A stretch of 64,000 bases of DNA from Salarias fasciatus (GCF_902148845.1 NC_043745.1:13556376-13620375); one strand, 5' to 3'. Positions 11,583 to 22,313 are shown, numbered from the stretch's first letter. Notes: generated from the letters alone by a model not told the origin. Program-made: numbers and translations.

Positions 11583-11828
11583 GCGCACCCTGAACTACGG
11601 AAGCCGCGGCAGACCAAGCAACACGCTTGTGCCCTTTCAGCAGGACACTGAATTCAAAGCTTTAAAACAGTAGCCAATCACTTTTGTGATTGTCCACAGC
11701 TCGGTCACTCACAGCAGAATATAAACAGCGGAACTTCTTCTTCTACGCTTGCAATTTAGAAAAGTAGTCGCTGAAAGCGCGCAAGCGTCTGGCTTGGTCT
11801 GCCGCGGCTTCCGTAGTTCAGGGTGCGC
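11583..11828. repeat. Inverted repeat with 37-bp perfect arms
   Basis: Left arm 11583-11619 and right arm 11792-11828 are exact reverse complements (arms begin GCGCACCCTGAACTACGG). Weaker pairing continues inward to about 11643 and 11768. The 172-bp centre has no gene. Ends of a foldback or terminal-inverted-repeat element are likely, but no clear target duplication was found. Confidence 0.85.
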
Positions 11829-11869
11829 GCGCAGACATGCAATGGAGCTGTATGAGAGTGCCCTGTTTG

Positions 11870-12163
11870 GGCTCTTAAAATGTACTAAATGACCTCGTTA
11901 AGAATTAATTATGGACGTTACGCGCTCAGGACACTTGGATTACAGCGGACGAGCAGTATGAAGGAAAATGGGAACGTTTTGTGGATTTTATGGACCATTT
12001 TTTCTGTCGGGCTCTGTCGGTCCCTGTTTGTTGACAACGAAAATCCCCAAACATCTCCAACTGCATTTGAAACGTCAAAAAAGTTCTCCAGAGTGTTTCT
12101 CAGCATGAGGGTGAGTAGAAAATGAGGTCAAATCGTTTTTTGGGTGGAGTATTCCTTTAAGAT
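11870..12163. mobile_element. MITE-like repeat fragment
   Basis: The right edge reads GGGTGGAGTATTCCTTTAAG after GAGGGTGAGTAGAAAATGA, a signature seen at the ends of common fish non-autonomous elements. A matching left end was not found. The open frame inside is not supported as a gene. Confidence 0.4.
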
Positions 12164-12164
12164 A

Positions 12165-12600
12165 TGATGGGGCCTGGTTGTTCAGGGCTTTATAGGTTAA
12201 GAGGAGGATTTTGAATTCTATTCTAGATTTAACAGGAAGCCAGTGAAGCTAATATAGGGGTGATATGATCTCTCCTACTGGTTCTTGTGAGAACTCTTGC
12301 TGCAGCATTTTGAACGAGCTGGAAACTTTTTAGGCAGTTATCGGGTCCCCCTGATAACAAGGAATTACAGTAGTCTACTCTGGAGGTAACAAATGCATGG
12401 ATTAATTTCTCAGCATCGCTTTGAGTCAGCATGTTCCTGGTTTTAGAAATATTACTCAGGTGAAAGAAGGAGGTCCTGCAGACCTGTTTAATGTGGGAGT
12501 TAAAGGATAAGCCTTGGTCAAAGATCACTCCCAGGTTCCTCACAGTGTTACTGGGGGTTAAAGCAACACCATCTAGGGTCACTATTTGTTTAGATAATTT
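12165..12600 (-). mobile_element. LINE fragment, L2-like reverse transcriptase 3' part
   Basis: The minus strand encodes NTVRNLGVIFDQGLSF, then FVTSRVDYCNSLLSG and LVQNAAARVLT, the C-terminal reverse transcriptase block of L2/Maui-type non-LTR elements. After residue SLAS the homology continues in another frame (matching the LHWLPV-type stretch), so it is broken. Truncated at both ends. Confidence 0.85.
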
Positions 12601-12989
12601 TTCCCTCAGGTGTTTTGAGCAGAATAAAATAACTTTGCTGTTGTTTTTTTTTTTTTTTGCCTGTGCATGTTTTTAGTCGCAGTGATTTAACTTGTCGTTT
12701 GAGGCACTAAAACAGTGTGTAATACGCCCTTCTGGACACGATTATGTGACTCATATCACAGACTGCAATGAGACTGGGTTGTATAAAGTGCTTAATTTGT
12801 AAATCATAAGGTACAGGAACACATAGTGCACATGACAGCGTGGGAATGTCAATCCAGATACTGGTCCCAGAACACATACAGAAAACAGTGCTGAATACAC
12901 CATGCAAATGCCCACGTACCATACTGTGGGAATTACAAGCAGAAATTTCAAATAGAAACCATGGTATAAATGTTCTGACAATTATTTAC

Positions 12990-13032
12990 TATCATTATTA
13001 TTATTATTATTATTATTATCATTATTATCATA
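12990..13032. repeat. (ATT)n microsatellite
   Basis: About 13 imperfect ATT units. Confidence 0.9.
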
Positions 13033-13439
13033 GGGCTATCTGCTGCACAGAACATACGCCGGAGAAAGAATACCCACTTCACCAGAGATATGGTCCGTGT
13101 TATATCCGCGTAATATAACTTTATAAGAATGAGACAGGAGACGGACCAACTTCAATTGTGTGTATTACCATTTCACAACAAGGCGCAGTAACTCCTGCGG
13201 CAGTCGGTCAACATGACCACTGCAACTGCCCTTGTCCGTCTCGGCGTCACATGCTGGTGTTATTCGGACTCGTTTTGAGTCATCATCGCGTACCCCTTCC
13301 TTCTTTTTAAAAAATGACTGTAAATTCAACTGTCTTTTAGACATGCTTCATTAGCCCTTTGCTTACTCTCTTCATGAATAGTCTCAGATGCAACAATTTT
13401 CTGTCAGAGGCGGGGTTTGATTGGATTTGATAGAAAGGC

Positions 13440-13825
13440 CTTTCTATGTAAATCTATGGTCTGCACCCTCCTGTTCAAGGGAGAGTTCAGGATTTTTGAC
13501 ATGAATCTGTATGGAATAAAGTATCCCCTGTTTAATGTAAATAAATGAGCTTCGGACATATGTTTTGACATTTAGGCATAACATTTTAAATTTCGAACCT
13601 GAACCTGAATCAAATCCTTCATCACATCTAACAGACTGTAATGCGAAGAAATCCAAGCTTTCATATAGCATCTTTTCATTATCAAGAAGTACTGTGCCGT
13701 AGAAGACAGTCTGGCGTCTCATAGTTTCAGTTTCTGGCAAGCAGATGTCGGCAGGCAGGCACAACACCGAATCCTGTTCCAGCAGGATCCTGCGCAAATA
13801 CCCTTGTAGATAAACACCTCGGTTA
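13440..13825. other. Insert of unknown family inside the CALHM 2 upstream region
   Basis: This stretch stands where the other copies of the shared block have TATA-proximal sequence, so it looks inserted. The minus strand is open for 146 codons (13444-13884), but the frame runs on into the shared block, has no recognised domain and is probably not a gene. No ends were fixed. Confidence 0.35.
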
Positions 13826-13957
13826 TAAAAGGGAGGGGAAAGCTTTAAGCCTTGCAGAGTGCATTGCAAGACCAATGACTGCAAACCAAGACTGAATTAA
13901 TCCTTCCTATTTAGTGAATTTAGAAGACGATTTGCTGTTTTTTTGCATTAAAACAGT
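13826..13957 (+). promoter_or_regulatory. UGT/CALHM shared block, CALHM-proximal half (copy 2)
   Basis: GGGAGGGGAAAGCT and CAAACCAAGACTGAATTAA match the far side of the UGT upstream blocks at 18330-18400, 28075-28140 and 9660-9750. A TTATAAAAG box stands at about 13822-13830. Here the block runs directly into the start codon of the CALHM-like gene. Confidence 0.75.
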
Positions 13958-14757
13958 ATGGCAGAGAGACAAAGGTGGTTTCAGTCGCTGAATAATGCAT
14001 TTAAAAAGAGTTCTATAGCATCAAATGTGGCTTTTGGCTTCATCCTCATTGCACTGGAGAAGCTGGTGGAGCTGGAGTTTGAGTGTCCTTGCCACCCTAC
14101 ATGGAACGGAGTGTTTTCCTCAGCATTCTTCTTCATTCCTGCCGGCATGGCCTTCACCTTGATGCTGATCATTCAAGGATGCAGATGTGAAACTTTTATC
14201 CTCTCCAGCTTTGTTCCTGCGATCGTGTGGCTCATTTTGCTCTTCCTGGATGGCCGATACTTTGCCTGTGCGATGACAGACTGGGAGGGCAGATTTGTTC
14301 AGCTGGATAAAGCAGCTCCTCAGAAGTGGTGTGAACCATTTAGTAAAGTAAATGTTACCAAGGAAGAACTCATGCTCCGCTCGCAATGGCACGTTGTCAC
14401 GTCTCAGGTGAGTTTTATTTTTTTTTTTGTTGACTGAAGTTTATGTAGGAGAACTGAACACTTGCCTATGAGAGTGTGTACCATACAGAATTGCCATTGT
14501 CTTTTGGAAATTGTAAATAGAGTTGTTTTTACATAATTCTTAATACATTAAGTTGTTTTTTTATCCATGCTGTTTTCCTAAAGTGTTTTTTTTACTCGTC
14601 TGCACCCCAGGTCATCGGCATTGCCCTCCTCTTTTTCACCTGGTTGGGTCTCGTTGTGTATGTAATCATAAAAAACTGCCAACCAGTGACAAATGAAGCA
14701 GGGGGAGGACACGCACAACCCCAAGACAATGGAACTGGCCCTTCTGGTACATCATAG
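13958..14757 (+). CDS. CALHM-like channel protein 2 (short form, two exons)
   Basis: Exons 13958-14407 and 14611-14757 give 198 aa. The donor (CAG/GTGAGT), acceptor (CACCCCAG), phase and intron position equal those of the gene at 1205. Four membrane segments and the cysteines of FECPC, YFACA and KWCEP are kept. Compared with gene 1 it lacks a five-residue stretch after the second segment (WCRKTV region) and has a different, glycine-rich C-terminal tail ending SGTS. Like gene 1 it lacks the about 100-residue cytoplasmic helical tail of typical CALHM proteins. Its 5' flank is half of the block that also sits upstream of the UGT genes. The start at 13958 fits gene 1 and lies just after the conserved block. 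Confidence 0.82.
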
Positions 14758-14879
14758 ATGAGCCCAAGACGAGCGCCTTCGTCAACCGGGGGTTGGGGCG
14801 TCCCACAATACATTTCAATGCACTATTCTTCCATGCAACCAACTGGGTGTGCAGGAAAATAACTGTCCACCTGTCAACA

Positions 14880-15290
14880 GCAGCCCTGGGATTTCAGTCC
14901 AATCTGTATGTGTGAAACTGAATATGTTTAAATCCACACCAGTGCTCACTTTGCTTGGATGAGATGAGAATATGAATGTTCATTGTGGCCAACATGGAGG
15001 AAAGATAGTACTTGTGGTGTCTGCTGGGAGAGAGCTTTCCTCGTGGTAGAAGGGGTGGGGTTTAGTCATGTGAGGGGGTATGGTGCACTGACGATGGCGG
15101 TTAAAAAGGCGGAAACAATCTGTCAATGTGGTGCTTCCCGGAATGACAGCCGTCATTCGTGTGTGTACAATAAACTCCACCCAACTCTACTCCCTCGTCC
15201 GTCTCCTCCTTGTGCGACCTCCACACACTCATCAATATGTGGTTTAAAATATATCACTCAAATCAATCTTTCTTTATAATGTGCTTTTCA
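14880..15290. repeat. Paralogous CALHM-UGT spacer segment
   Basis: 14880-15012 and 15226-15290 match 3820-3960 and 25310-25450 (shared words such as CAGTGC.CACTTTGCTT and TCATCAATATGTGG). It is split by the solo LTR listed next. Confidence 0.75.
15013..15225 (+). mobile_element. Probable solo LTR (213 bp)
   Basis: Starts TGTGGTGTCTGCTGGG and ends CCTCCACA. Contains AATAAA at 15169. The flanks TACT and CACT may be a 4-bp target duplication with one change. The paralogous spacer at about 25400 reads straight through (GTACTCATCAATATG), which marks the inserted stretch. LTR-retroelement fossil of unassigned family, with no internal part. Confidence 0.6.
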
Positions 15291-15371
15291 TTTCAGAAAA
15301 CCAACACAGTGTGTGTCTTTAAACAAAAATCAGTATGAAGTGAAATGAAAACAGCCACACCTTTGCCGAAA

Positions 15372-15373
<2 letters not shown>

Positions 15374-15436
<63 letters not shown>

Positions 15437-15485
15437 CACGCACACACACGCACACACACAAATACACACATATACAAATACACAC
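15374..15485. repeat. (CA)n microsatellite
   Basis: About 28 pure CA units, then interrupted CGCACACA units. Confidence 0.97.
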
Positions 15486-15952
15486 ACTCCCACTTTCACC
15501 ACATACATTTGGGAGACATAAATATCTCAATACACTGGTGTTAGTAAATTTGTTGATTCGTGCAAATCAGCCTAGCTAAATAATAGAAAGAAATAAAGGA
15601 AAGGAAGCATGTTCAAAAGGTCAAAGGATGAAAAATTCATGAATTGTAGCCACATGTTTTAGAATTTTGAAGGATGACTTTATTTTACTCCTTCTTAGAT
15701 AATCAAGTTTTATCAGCACTTCCTTGTGAGGGCAATGGATTGACCTGCATAGATTGTGATAGCTTACAGATAACAAAAACCAACAAGCACTGAGTAAACA
15801 CATTAATGTGTGGGTTGGAAAAATAGGTATTGGAAATGTAGAGAAATAAATACAGTCAGCCAAAAAATAAAGTGTGTAGTGACCAGTGGTGATAGAATCC
15901 AAAATTGTGAAAGATTGTACAGTTTTTATTTTACAAGAATCAGTTCAGCTAT

Positions 15953-16172
15953 GGGCTCCACGCACAACTCAACCACTTCCTGGGCTTCAGGAGGCTCTTT
16001 GCTTCGTGCCTTTCATGATAGGACGAGCTGATTAATGCAGGGGTGTCTGACCATTACAGTTGTGGTTACAGAGGTCAGGGACACCTGCATTAATCAGCTC
16101 GTCCTATCATGAAAGACAGGAAACAAAGAGCCTCCTGAAGTTCAGGAAGTGGTGAAGTTGTGCATAGAGTCC
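15953..16172. mobile_element. Foldback MITE with about 100-bp arms
   Basis: Arms 15953-16052 and 16073-16172 pair at roughly 90 percent, with a 20-bp loop. Central arm word: TTTCATGATAGGACGAGCTG. Downstream of the paralogous UGT at 26012 the same flanks are joined without it (about 25925-25940), so it came in after that duplication. A half copy of the same family is at 46630-46780. Confidence 0.85.
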
Positions 16173-16251
16173 ATCTGCAATTTGTCTTTGAACCATCTAC
16201 ATAAAATTACAGTATGAAGTTGAATCCGTTCAAGAGTAAAACTTTGCCATG

Positions 16252-16257
16252 TTTATT
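16252..16257 (-). terminator. Poly(A) signal directly after the UGT A stop codon
   Basis: Minus-strand AATAAA begins two bases after the TAA stop. The same layout recurs at 26005-26010 for UGT B. If used, the 3' UTR would be only a few tens of bases long. Confidence 0.5.
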
Positions 16258-16258
16258 C

Positions 16259-17833
16259 TTAATCTCGTTTACTTTTTGTTCTCAGACAAGCAGAGCACAT
16301 GCATTTTAAAATGGCACAAAAGATGCCAAGAACAAGCAGCACAAGTCCAAGTAAGAAGACCACCACATCTACAGAGTGGTAGGAGTACCAGGGCATCCTG
16401 TAGGACTCAGTTCTCAGGTGAGCTGCTCCTTTGTGCCTCATGACAAACTCTATCCAGAAGATGGCGTTATCCAGTGGCTTGGTTGGCTGATCCCTGTGCA
16501 GCCTGGAGAGCCTCTGCATGTTGTTCCTGTAGGAGGGCTCAGTCAGGACTTCCTGAACACCCTGAAAGAAGATGTCTTCATTCATGGTAAAAATGTCCAT
16601 TATCTTCCCCGCTCCTCGTACCCCAATTCGGAGTAGATTATCACGCTGATCAAAAATCAATGGAAGTCCGATTATCGGGACTCCGTGATAAATGGCCTCT
16701 TGAACACCATTTGTGCCTCCATGAGCCACAAATGCTTTAATCTTAGGATGTCCCAAAAGGTCATTCTGCGGCATCCAGTCGACCAGTAGTGTGTTGTTTC
16801 CCAGAGTCGCTGGTGTGCGGCCTGTATGTCTCCAGATGACTTTCTGTGGTAGTTTAGCAAAAGCTGCTGCGATCTCATCTGCTAAATCATGGGGAATCTC
16901 TCCAATCAAAGTCCCCAGAGACATGATGATGACTCCATGATCTCCTGAACTCTGCACAAACTCCTCCAAGTCCTGCGGCAGAGGCTTTGCAGGTTTACAC
17001 TGGAAGCCGCCCATATAAATGACATTTGGCATAGTGGGACGAGGGAAATCAAGCACAAAGTCCACTCTCATGAGCCACAGGTCTGCAGCTTGAAACAAGG
17101 ACAAGTAGTCTGCGTCTGGACCGAGATATTCTGTGACTAATCTACCAAAACGTGGGAGGATATATTGGATGATTTGATATTCCGTGTAGCCGTAAACAAT
17201 GACATTTAGGACTCTCTCAAAAAAGGTCATTTTATCAGACAGCTCAGTTCCGAGCAATGGACAGTAAGACAGAGGAGACGGTGCAATTGCAAAATGACCC
17301 TCGCCATGACTAGTCCATCTTACATTCAAAACAAGAGGCACCTTGAGGTAGTGGGCAAGCATGACACCTGTTGGAATAGCTGGGTCTGTCAGTACCAGGT
17401 CATACTTGGCATCTTGGAGAGACTGTATCAGTTCTTTGCTTTCAAAAGTCAATTTAATCATTTTGGTTGTTTTCTCAATCATTCCATTAGCCTTTTCAAT
17501 TTGTTCCATTTCCAGTTTGAATCGCTTCCACAGGGACTTCTCTCCCCTCTGGATTTCCAGCAACTGAGTCACAAATTCAGTAATAGTTTCTTCATGAAAT
17601 ACGGACTCAGCATTAACAGTAATTGAGGTATAGAGCGAGGAGGATTCCTTAATGTACCAACTGTCTGCTGATCGCAAGACAAAAATCTGGTGACCCTTTG
17701 AATGAAGTGCCTCAATAATGACTTTCATGTTCACCCAGTGGCTCCCGTCCACTGGAACTACAAGTATTTTTCCGCCAGATGCTGCAGCTGCCCACAGCCA
17801 GCAGAGATTCAGCCACAGCCAGGGCCACTGCAT
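16259..17833 (-). CDS. ugt5: UDP-glucuronosyltransferase A (UGT5-like)
   Basis: 524 aa in one coding exon. It transfers sugar from a UDP-sugar to small lipophilic acceptors (steroids, bile pigments, xenobiotics) in the ER lumen. Visible parts: signal peptide 1-20, catalytic His32 in DGSHW, partner Asp150 in LVLTDP, the UDP-sugar signature from about 356 to 400 (WMPQNDLLGHP, AHGGTNGVQEA, PLIFDQ), a membrane helix near 489-509 and a cytoplasmic KSKRD end that fits the K-x-K-x-x ER-retrieval motif. Length is normal for the family. The ATG at 17833 was chosen because a pyrimidine-rich acceptor (CTGTCTTCAG) lies seven bases upstream, implying a 5' non-coding exon. An upstream in-frame GTG is not needed. 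The single coding exon is the hallmark of fish UGT5. It is almost identical to UGT B outside residues 54-131. Confidence 0.95.
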   Translation of the reverse strand: MQWPWLWLNLCWLWAAAASGGKILVVPVDGSHWVNMKVIIEALHSKGHQIFVLRSADSWYIKESSSLYTSITVNAESVFHEETITEFVTQLLEIQRGEKSLWKRFKLEMEQIEKANGMIEKTTKMIKLTFESKELIQSLQDAKYDLVLTDPAIPTGVMLAHYLKVPLVLNVRWTSHGEGHFAIAPSPLSYCPLLGTELSDKMTFFERVLNVIVYGYTEYQIIQYILPRFGRLVTEYLGPDADYLSLFQAADLWLMRVDFVLDFPRPTMPNVIYMGGFQCKPAKPLPQDLEEFVQSSGDHGVIIMSLGTLIGEIPHDLADEIAAAFAKLPQKVIWRHTGRTPATLGNNTLLVDWMPQNDLLGHPKIKAFVAHGGTNGVQEAIYHGVPIIGLPLIFDQRDNLLRIGVRGAGKIMDIFTMNEDIFFQGVQEVLTEPSYRNNMQRLSRLHRDQPTKPLDNAIFWIEFVMRHKGAAHLRTESYRMPWYSYHSVDVVVFLLGLVLLVLGIFCAILKCMCSACLRTKSKRD

Positions 17834-17839
17834 TTTCAC

Positions 17840-18440
17840 CCTGAAGACAGGAGAAAGAACATTTTACAAATGCACAATCATATCTTTATTTCTATAATAC
17901 ATGAGACAGATGTCATAATGACGAATCTGGGTTATATCACGTTTTTCTCTTGAATCAAAAGTCATCAACTGTAAACTTAATCATCTCAACTATTTATTTA
18001 CATTGATATATACATTAAGAGCTTTGATTTCTCCATACGTGCTCTTTGTATTTAAGCAAACAGTCATCCTGCCAATCTAATCCACTGCAACTGAAAAAAT
18101 GCACATGCTAGTTAAATAGTAACTCGAAATACACAAGCTTTTAGGTTTTCTATTAATTCAAGAATGCCATTACCTTTGTTTTGGCAGTGTAATTTTTTTT
18201 CAGTATTTCTTCTTTCGCAGAAAGCAGAACACATGCCGCTCTGTCAAATTTCAATCTTTGCCCTCGACTTTTTTCACTGCAATTTTATGAAGGGATATAA
18301 AACTCTCGGTGATAAAGAGAAAAGGGAGGGGAAAGCTGTAAACCTGGCAGAGACCAGTGAAAGACCAATGACTGCAAACCAAGACTGAATTAATCCTTCC
18401 TGTTTAGTGATTTCAGAAGACGATTTGTTGTTATTTTGCA
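17840..18440 (-). promoter_or_regulatory. UGT A upstream block with 5' non-coding exon (copy 3)
   Basis: The acceptor is at about 17840. A conserved donor (minus-strand ACAAAG/GTAATGG) sits at 18174/18173, giving a putative 330-bp intron and an exon running to about 18260. A TATATAAA-like core near 18294-18301 can be read on both strands. Beyond it lie the words AAAGAGAAAAGGGAGGGG and CAAACCAAGACTGAATTAA that also sit upstream of the CALHM-like gene at 13958. A bidirectional promoter is inferred. Confidence 0.65.
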
Positions 18441-19289
18441 TTTGGCACCAGAACCGTTATCTCACATTGACACTGCAGGTCTTGATGCTCAATCCTGACT
18501 TTTTGTGTAGATCTGATTTTTTGCACAATTATTTTGACTGCATGTTAAATGAGACCTCTTTCAGAGTGCAGGGTGAAAGTGATTAACCAGATAATGAAGG
18601 CATGCACCGAAAACCATGAGTAGGTCTGGTGGTAAATTTCTAAGATGGAACGCTTCATGATTTTTCAATTCTAGTGTGTCTATAAACCAGATGGCAGTGG
18701 ACGACCTTAAATTCACCCACGCTACAGTCATTAAAGGGCTGGTTGGTTCAATTTCATATCATTCATTCATACGTATTGTTAATCACTGATTGGTGGAACT
18801 GCTGCTAAGTTCCACCTCCTCAGGGCCAACTTTGCTGTGTATCTCCTCTTTTATTGCAGCAACAGTGAAGACAAATAGCAAAAAAAAAACAAAACAAAAA
18901 AAAACAACAACAACTAAAACAACAACAAAAAAAACGTAATACCACCACTGGGATTTACTACAGTGTCACCATAATCGCTACAACCTTCATTTGTCTCCTA
19001 TCAAATTTATTGGAGAAGGTATTTGTCTTCACTGTTGCAGCGTCTTGTAAATTGTAGACGGTCCCTGAAGCCCGCAGCACTACCGGGTGCTGATTGAAAT
19101 CAATATTGTTTCTGCTGCTTGATAGACAGATATTTTTAATAAAAATTAACTTGTAGCATATCGTCCACCTCACAACGATGGGATGCAGGTGCCCTTTGTA
19201 TGTTACTGACATTTTGTTAAGAGTTATTGAGACTGAAAGTCCGTATCTGTATATATGCTGCCAACTTTACTGAACTGTTCAGTATATTA
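18441..19289. other. Intergenic, no gene seen
   Basis: An A-rich run at 18880-18940. A 19-bp inverted repeat (GCAACAGTGAAGACAAATA at 18859-18877, its complement at 19020-19038) brackets about 140 bp. No CALHM coding sequence is found although the shared block ends at 18440. Confidence 0.5.
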
Positions 19290-19295
19290 ATGATA

Positions 19296-19386
19296 TAACT
19301 AATTCGTGGGAACGAATTAGTAATTCGTGCGCACGATTTAATTATTTCGAGGGAACGAATTAGTAATTCGTGGCCACAATTAATTT
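19296..19386. repeat. Short array of palindromic AATTCGTG units
   Basis: Four to five imperfect palindromes of about 18 bp (type AATTCGTGGGAACGAATT) are separated by 0-4 bases. Not CRISPR: units are self-complementary and there are no unique spacers. Confidence 0.8.
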
Positions 19387-19419
19387 TTTTTTTTTACCAT
19401 GTCATGTCCGGGGCTCCGT

Positions 19420-19665
19420 ACGTTGCAGTAGTCCAGGCGAGAAGAAATAAAAGCATGCAAGACTTGTTCAAGAAGATTAAAAGATAAAAAAAGGTTTTAC
19501 CTTTGATAAAAGACAAAGGTGATAAAAGCTCGATTTTAAAACCGCATTGACCTGTTTATTGAGTTTAAAATTGCTGTCTACGGTGGCGCCAAGGCTGGTT
19601 GGCATGCAAATAATTTTGAAGGGGTCCCAAGTCAGTGAGAGAATTACCAAATAAAATGATAACAG
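19420..19665 (-). mobile_element. LINE fragment, L2-like, decayed
   Basis: The minus strand reads NLGATVDSNFKLNKQVNAV and, in a second frame, HAFISSRLDYCN-like sequence, the same reverse transcriptase block as the piece at 12165. Broken by frame changes and truncated. Confidence 0.75.
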
Positions 19666-20820
19666 TTTTTCCCTCGTTCAATATTTAAAAAAAATTGGGC
19701 TAACCAAGCCTTGTTAATTGCATGTTTAAACATTTATGCATGCCTGAACGCACCGAGAACTCAGATCCAGATCTTTCAGACGAACCATGGACCCCCCAGG
19801 ATCACCCTGTCTCAATCTGGAACTAGAGGAAATGATGTGGAGCTCAGTGCATTTGAATAGCAGAATACACAAAACCAACGACGCAAGTCAGAAGAAGCAG
19901 ACTAACAAAGAAAGATTTAGAAACTGTCTCGTGGGCAGACATGGAGTGCTTAGGAAGAACAGGCGCTCATTGATAGATAGTTAAAGGACTGTAAATCACG
20001 ATTGTTTGTGGTTAGCCGTTAGCCACTAACCACTAGCTGGCATCTGGGGCGAGATTTCCGGTTTAGGTCCGCACCAATCAAATGAGCCAGATTTCTTCTT
20101 CTGCCTGTGTGGTCAGTGTTCATTTCAGCCAACAATGCCCCCAAACGAGCAGCTGCTGTTGCATGACGTTGTCCGTGTGTTTGGTTCGTCAGTGGACCAC
20201 CCTCCAGAGCCTGGTCCATGCTTCACATGTTTTCGATTGTCTTTTTTTTTTTTTTTTTTACAGATTATTTATAGAAAATGAGGCATATACATTGTCAGTC
20301 TATTATCATTTAGTACCAGAGGTTATTTAGCCTTTTTTTTTCCTGTTTCTGAATCGCGGGGGCAGCGCCCGAGTGATTACATATGTTCATTTCTGTCAGC
20401 AGACCCTCTCATCCCTCCTGCTATCTGCTATCTCTGTCTACAAGTTTTTGTGTCTTTGTAGACGGAGCTACAGCCTGATGGCTTCACAGAGTCACTTTTC
20501 AAAGTCAGCGTTGGTCATGTTTTGTTTGCTGTGGTGCCTTCTTCACTCCACTCCCCCCATCCATCTGACCTTAAATTTTGGGAATGTCAAGGCAGCCAAT
20601 AGCGCTTCCCTGCTCTCCAACACAGGCACGAATCGCGTCTGGATACCCGAGGAGAAATTGACATAGGAAACATAAGCCTTGTTTTCAGACACACGACACG
20701 ACACGACCTGCTCTATCACAGGAGACATAATGAGACATAAAAACCTGTCCATCAGACTGCAGCAGTACTAGTGTTAGCAAAATTAACACTTTTGAAGAAA
20801 TGTCAGTATAAATGCAGAGG
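19666..20820. other. Intergenic, no gene seen
   Basis: Short frames here (19787-19984, 20082-20330, 20373-20666) show no domain or splice support. Contains T runs at 20242 and 20330. Confidence 0.5.
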
Positions 20821-20905
20821 TATATAAAATGATATGCCTTTATATTTTGATATATTTTGATATATGTAAAATTATATGCCTTTGTATTTTAATATATTTC
20901 TTCAT

Positions 20906-21034
<129 letters not shown>

Positions 21035-21369
21035 AAGGCTAGTAGTTTTCAGATAAGAATTGGCTTTCCTGTACAATTACAGGGTTGATCAAATAATCAG
21101 ACCATAATAAGAGTTATCTTCTTCTTGCAGGACATCCAGTGCCACTGTAAGGGGTTTCAAAACACTGCGGTATTCCTTAGGAATAAATGTTCATGTTCTG
21201 TTGGTGCTCTGATGTCCAGTCGTGTACAAAGTGTATTCAGATCTTGGGGCGGAATGTCACTGATACGGGCCAAGGCGTCATGGAAAGAATTCCGCCTTTT
21301 TGATGTAGGCACAATTATTTTTTTTTTCCTCAGATTTAATCGACAATCTCAGATGCCAAGGTAGAACCG

Positions 21370-22230
21370 CTTGCTTTTATCCAAATGGCAACACACTTTG
21401 CCATTGCACTCCTGTGCACACACTTGACTCACTGTTTGATGACAGCCACTTGTCAACATTACACAAGATCAAATTAAGAGTATGCACACAGAGAAAACTG
21501 TCCTTCTGTGGCCCCAAGCACCTCTTCCACATCTGTGAAAACCACACCTTGCTCTTCATCTTCCTCCTCCTCCTCGTTAGGCTCAGGTGGTGCATACATC
21601 TTAAAAGATTTACCAAAGTTAGATCCATTGTCTGTAACTGTGGCGGTGATGCTGCGTGAAAGGCCAAACGCTGAGTGAATCTGTTACATTTCTGGGCCTT
21701 TAAAACTATAAGTTTGTTCGTCCCTTTATTCTTTTGCATGCGACGGCAGCTTTCTCACGACTGAAGTCGTGTGGATTGATCCAGTGTACAGTGATCCCCA
21801 AAAAGCTCCTGTTATGGCTGGTCCATATATCCGCCGTGGTTGACACATACTGCAAACTCTCAAACGTTTTCTTTAATTCACTCTCTGTTTTTTCATCCCA
21901 TTCATCCAGATAACCCGAGAAAGTTTTACGATCTCACCAGGGGCGTTTGTCTCCTGTTATCCATATCTTGTCGAGTATATTTCTGAAAGTGGGAGGCTCG
22001 ACAGTATTGACGGGCAACATTTCTTCAACGATGAACAAAGCGACAGGTTTGTCCAACTCTTTTTTAGATACCTGATGAAAATGAAGCCTTGGCTGATTTT
22101 TTGAGCCTGGACCTTGCATGTCATCATAATTTCCCCGGGGATCTTGAGCTACAAGCTTCACGTTAGCATGTTTTCCTTTTAAATGCTTTGTGAGGTTGGC
22201 AGTTGTATTAATGGAAGTGGACAAAAGATT
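21370..22230 (-). mobile_element. hAT transposase fragment (ZBED type), decayed
   Basis: The minus strand encodes the end of a BED zinc finger (NLTKHLKGKHANVKL), then FIVEEMLPVNTVEPPTFRNI, then YVSTTADIWTSHNRSFLGIT and VTDNGSNFGKSF-like and CTHTLNLI-like pieces, in order as in ZBED/hAT transposases. Frame changes and stops separate them, so it is inactive. The N-terminal cysteines and the C-terminal dimerisation part are not seen. Confidence 0.8.
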
Positions 22231-22313
22231 CTGGCCAGGGCACAGTGTTCATCTTCCACTCAAATTCCTCCCCTTGTTTTGGGCGAGTTCGAAGTAGTAG
22301 GAATACCTCCATC

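Noticed and set aside
13444-13884. 146-codon minus-strand frame before CALHM-like gene 2
   Set aside because: No recognisable domain. It crosses from an inserted stretch into the conserved promoter block, so it is probably chance.
19296-19386. CRISPR-like array
   Set aside because: A vertebrate genome. Units are palindromes without unique spacers.
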